From UBA10348 sp002469915 (lineage in GTDB: Bacteria; Bacteroidota; Rhodothermia; Rhodothermales; UBA10348): 64,000 bases of DNA. The stretch lies in assembly GCA_029249345.1 (NCBI GenBank), contig JAQWHM010000021.1, positions 1 to 64,000 of the forward strand, read 5' to 3'. The translations under genes were made by a program, and so were the position numbers. Under the pieces are notes generated by a model. That model saw only the letters and a list, made by a program, of their open reading frames with translations, searched no databases and was not told the origin of the DNA. This document shows positions 61,638 through 64,000 of the stretch, one piece after another; the stretch's first letter is position 1, and every line of letters starts with the position of its first letter.

Positions 61638-62407
61638 TCGGATGGTTACGAAAGATACTAGGAGGAGGCGAGTCTACTCCATCAATAGACGATGTTGACT
61701 TTGAAGCATTGGCCCAAATAATCGGGTGTCCCGTTCAGAACGAGAACTTGTTTGCTCAGGCTCTTCGGCATCGCTCTCTTTTACGGGGCACGCCCGATGC
61801 CCACAAGGATTCTAATGAGCGACTGGAGTACCTGGGTGATGCCATTTTGGGTTTTGTCGTTGCTGAACATTTATATCGGGCATATCCAGATCGGGATGAA
61901 GGATTTTTAACCCGCCTACGGGCTAAGCTCGTGAATGGGCGCGCGCTCGCGGAGCGAGCGCGCGCAATGAATCTGGGTCAGTTCATTCAGGTCAGCAACA
62001 GCTTATCTGTAGAGCAAAAGGATTCAGATTCTATTTTGGCCGATGCATTTGAGGCGATAATTGGCACCATATACCTAGAACACGGGATAGAGGTCTCTCG
62101 TTCGTTCATTGAAAGAACGGGACTCCATACTATCGATCTAGATCAGCTGGCAAGTCGGAAGGACAATCATAAAAGCATCTTATTAGAGTTCGTTCAGGCC
62201 GGTCAAAAACAGCAACCCGTTTACTCGGTAGTATCCGAATCAGGCCCAAGCCACGACAAGCGCTTTATTGTGGCTGTACTAGTGGATGATGTCGAATATG
62301 GACGTGGAGAAGCCCGAAGTAAGAAGCGAGCAGAACAACATGCCGCGAAGCAGGCATTTGAGACGTTAAAATCAAAGAATTTGAGCGAAGGATTCAAACA
62401 ATCTTGA
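61634..62407 (+). CDS. rnc: Ribonuclease III
   Basis: A 257-residue double-strand-specific RNase that processes rRNA precursors and structured mRNAs. The endonuclease domain has NERLEYLGDAILGFVVAEHL (catalytic Glu and Asp) and DAFEAIIGTIYLEHG; a dsRNA-binding domain follows (about 175-250). The N-terminus carries 25 extra residues compared with E. coli. The start overlaps the previous stop by 4 bp. A perfect 12-bp hairpin lies in the coding sequence at 61939-61965, encoding GRALAERARA. Confidence 0.96.
   Translation: MIGWLRKILGGGESTPSIDDVDFEALAQIIGCPVQNENLFAQALRHRSLLRGTPDAHKDSNERLEYLGDAILGFVVAEHLYRAYPDRDEGFLTRLRAKLVNGRALAERARAMNLGQFIQVSNSLSVEQKDSDSILADAFEAIIGTIYLEHGIEVSRSFIERTGLHTIDLDQLASRKDNHKSILLEFVQAGQKQQPVYSVVSESGPSHDKRFIVAVLVDDVEYGRGEARSKKRAEQHAAKQAFETLKSKNLSEGFKQS
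61939..61965. repeat. Perfect 12-bp GC-rich hairpin inside rnc
   Basis: GCGCGCGCTCGC (61939-61950) pairs perfectly with GCGAGCGCGCGC (61954-61965) around GGA. It has far higher GC than its surroundings and lies within the gene for the enzyme that cuts such stems. Confidence 0.7.
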
Positions 62408-62483
62408 ATCTTGGTGACGTAATTTAATCACTTCACGACTCTGTCGCGTCCTGCGGCATTCTCTAGACCCAGTTCCGACTCTT

Positions 62484-64000
62484 ATGTCCGTTCGTTTGAG
62501 TTCTACCGACCTATTTGCTGACCGTCATATCGGTCCTTCTGATTCTGAAGTCCAAGAAATGCTGGCCGTACTCGGCTTAGACAGTCTTGAATCTCTGATT
62601 GATCAGACTCTCCCCCCTTCCATTCGGATGTCCGGTGATTTACAATTACCCGAAGCACTGACTGAGCGCCAATTATTGGCCAGAGCAACAGATCTGGCAA
62701 ATAAGAATACGATCTTTCGTTCGTATATCGGAATGGGATACAGTGGGACAATCACGCCTCCCGCAGTCCAGCGAGGGATTCTAGAAAACCCTTCTTGGTA
62801 CACGCAATACACGCCGTACCAGGCTGAAATTGCGCAGGGTCGGCTTGAAGCGCTTCTGAACTACCAGACCATGGTCATCGATTTGACTGGGATGGAAATT
62901 GCCAACGCCAGCCTCCTTGATGAGGGAACGGCAGCGGCCGAGGCCATGATGATGCTTCAGCGACAGATGAAACGCAGCGTTCGCGCGCGTTTCTTTGTGT
63001 CTGCAGAATGTCACCCTCAAACCATATCGGTAATAAAAACGCGCGCGGTCCCGCTTGGTATTGAAGTGGTCATTGGAGATCACCGTACCGTTTCTTTTGA
63101 TGATACCTTCTTTGGCGCACTGGTGCAGTATCCCGCATCCGACGGAGCCGTCTATGACTATTCAGATTTCTGTGAAACCGTACACAAAGAAGGCGCCTTT
63201 GTAATCGTAGCAGCCGACCTTATGAGCCTAGCTCTACTTGCCTCCCCTGCATCCTTCGGAGCAGATGTTGCTGTAGGCTCCACGCAGCGCTTCGGAGTAC
63301 CTATTGGTTTCGGCGGTCCGCACGCTGCTTATTTTGCAACGGGTACAAAGTTCAAAAGACAAATTCCTGGCCGCATTATCGGCGTCTCTGAAGACGCCGA
63401 AGGAAAGCCTGCTCTGCGGATGGCTCTGCAGACTCGTGAGCAACATATTCGCCGGGACAAAGCGACTTCCAATATTTGTACTGCCCAAGTCTTGCTGGCG
63501 GTGATTGCTGGCATGTATGCCGTTTATCATGGCCCATCGGGTATTCGAGCCATTGCGACGCGTATTCATAATGCGACGCGTTTGCTAGCGGCAGCACTTG
63601 CTGATCTTGGGCTAAAAGTCCACCATGGGGATGTATTTGATACGTTGCGCGTCTCCAGCGAGAACATGGAGGCCATACTTAAACATGCTGAGCAGGCAAA
63701 AATAAACCTTCGGTCTTTCGAAGATGGCTCGGTCGGAATTGCGCTAGACGAAACCGTCTTTGAGTCCGATCTAGCCGATCTATTAGAGGTATTTGGGTGC
63801 GTGGATGGGGCTGCCAGAGTGGCCGCTCTTTCCGCTTCAATGGACTCTGGCTATGCTGGTGAGTGCCCGCGTAAGGAGGCATTCATGACGCATCCTGTCT
63901 TTAGTGACCACCATTCTGAGGCGGCGCTAACTCGGTACATGCATAAACTGGCTAAAAAGGATCTTTCCCTGACCACCAGTATGATTGCACTTGGATCGTG
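62484..64000 (+). CDS. gcvP: Glycine dehydrogenase (decarboxylating) P protein, 5' part
   Basis: The frame starts with ATG 62484 and stays open to the window end (505 codons), so only the N-terminal half of a protein usually about 950 residues long is present. The start MSVRLSSTDLFADRHIGPS, the segment SYIGMGYSGTITPPAVQRGI, the TPYQAEIAQGRLEALLNYQ region, and GFGGPHAAYFAT are clear P-protein marks. The PLP-lysine lies in the C-terminal half, beyond the window. GcvP decarboxylates glycine and passes the aminomethyl group to GcvH. It has its own spacing after rnc (76 bp), with no glycine riboswitch visible. Confidence 0.95.
   Translation, partial: MSVRLSSTDLFADRHIGPSDSEVQEMLAVLGLDSLESLIDQTLPPSIRMSGDLQLPEALTERQLLARATDLANKNTIFRSYIGMGYSGTITPPAVQRGILENPSWYTQYTPYQAEIAQGRLEALLNYQTMVIDLTGMEIANASLLDEGTAAAEAMMMLQRQMKRSVRARFFVSAECHPQTISVIKTRAVPLGIEVVIGDHRTVSFDDTFFGALVQYPASDGAVYDYSDFCETVHKEGAFVIVAADLMSLALLASPASFGADVAVGSTQRFGVPIGFGGPHAAYFATGTKFKRQIPGRIIGVSEDAEGKPALRMALQTREQHIRRDKATSNICTAQVLLAVIAGMYAVYHGPSGIRAIATRIHNATRLLAAALADLGLKVHHGDVFDTLRVSSENMEAILKHAEQAKINLRSFEDGSVGIALDETVFESDLADLLEVFGCVDGAARVAALSASMDSGYAGECPRKEAFMTHPVFSDHHSEAALTRYMHKLAKKDLSLTTSMIALGS

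Noticed and set aside
62408..62483. Possible glycine riboswitch before gcvP
   Set aside because: Only 76 bp of leader and none of the conserved glycine-aptamer segments can be seen.

Overview
The window reads as a chromosomal segment of a Bacteroidota-type bacterium, most probably from the Rhodothermota/Balneolota side. The reasons are family content, not a database search: TonB-dependent receptors with a carboxypeptidase-regulatory-like N-terminal domain, a FecI/FecR/receptor/DUF4249 cluster, a PUR-family (DUF3276) protein, DUF4159, a type IX secretion-like C-terminal sorting domain, bacillithiol genes (bshC, bshB1), weak or absent Shine-Dalgarno sites and several TAnnTTTG-like promoter elements. 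Base composition looks close to 50% GC. Genes are dense, with many 1-24 bp overlaps. I see no rRNA, tRNA, CRISPR array, prophage or intact insertion sequence.

Layout. 1-10.6 kb: a secreted beta-lactamase-fold hydrolase, a PASTA protein, then a minus-strand group (tmk, fur, a small secreted protein, pyrR), a large TPR protein followed by a DUF368 polyprenyl-phosphate transporter, and two minus-strand secreted proteins (a cytochrome/YVTN lipoprotein and a choice-of-anchor B protein). 10.8-18.1 kb: an SDR oxidoreductase, two tandem lipoprotein members of the N-acyl-D-amino-acid deacylase family, and a TonB-dependent receptor, each side closed by a strong terminator. 18.2-27.5 kb: rpe, an M23 peptidase, an HtrA-like protease, a hydantoinase/carbamoylase-type amidase, a C-terminal processing protease, tatC, a PyrE-like phosphoribosyltransferase, glyA and DUF4159. 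27.6-40.1 kb: argS and pheA, then ECF sigma/FecR/TonB receptor/DUF4249/recX, a multi-membrane-span SpoIIE-type phosphatase and purine nucleoside phosphorylase. 40.2-49.8 kb: a PUR protein, hisC, a bifunctional nuclease, bshC-leuS-bshB1, then two 5'-truncated genes that meet head to head at about 48.4 kb, and an anti-sigma-like membrane protein. 49.9-64 kb: a CoA-acylating aldehyde dehydrogenase with an unusual tail, efp-accB-accC-gcvH-guaA, an LpoA-like TPR/periplasmic-binding protein, bamD-nadD-GH3-class A serine hydrolase-rnc, and the 5' part of gcvP.

Most genes are housekeeping. Recurring themes are envelope and peptidoglycan biology (PASTA, DUF368, M23, HtrA, CTP, LpoA-like, BamD, GH3, beta-lactamase-like proteins), nucleotide salvage (pyrR, PyrE-like, PNP, tmk, guaA) and one-carbon/glycine metabolism (glyA, gcvH, gcvP). 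The most interesting signals are the head-to-head junction of two truncated genes at ~48.4 kb, the aldehyde dehydrogenase with a linker plus amphipathic C-terminal helix resembling an encapsulation peptide, a deacylase paralogue that has lost its HxH metal site, an ECF sigma factor with a hydrophobic C-terminal tail, and three perfect inverted repeats inside coding genes, one of them in the RNase III gene itself. I did not find a convincing wholly new multi-gene system.
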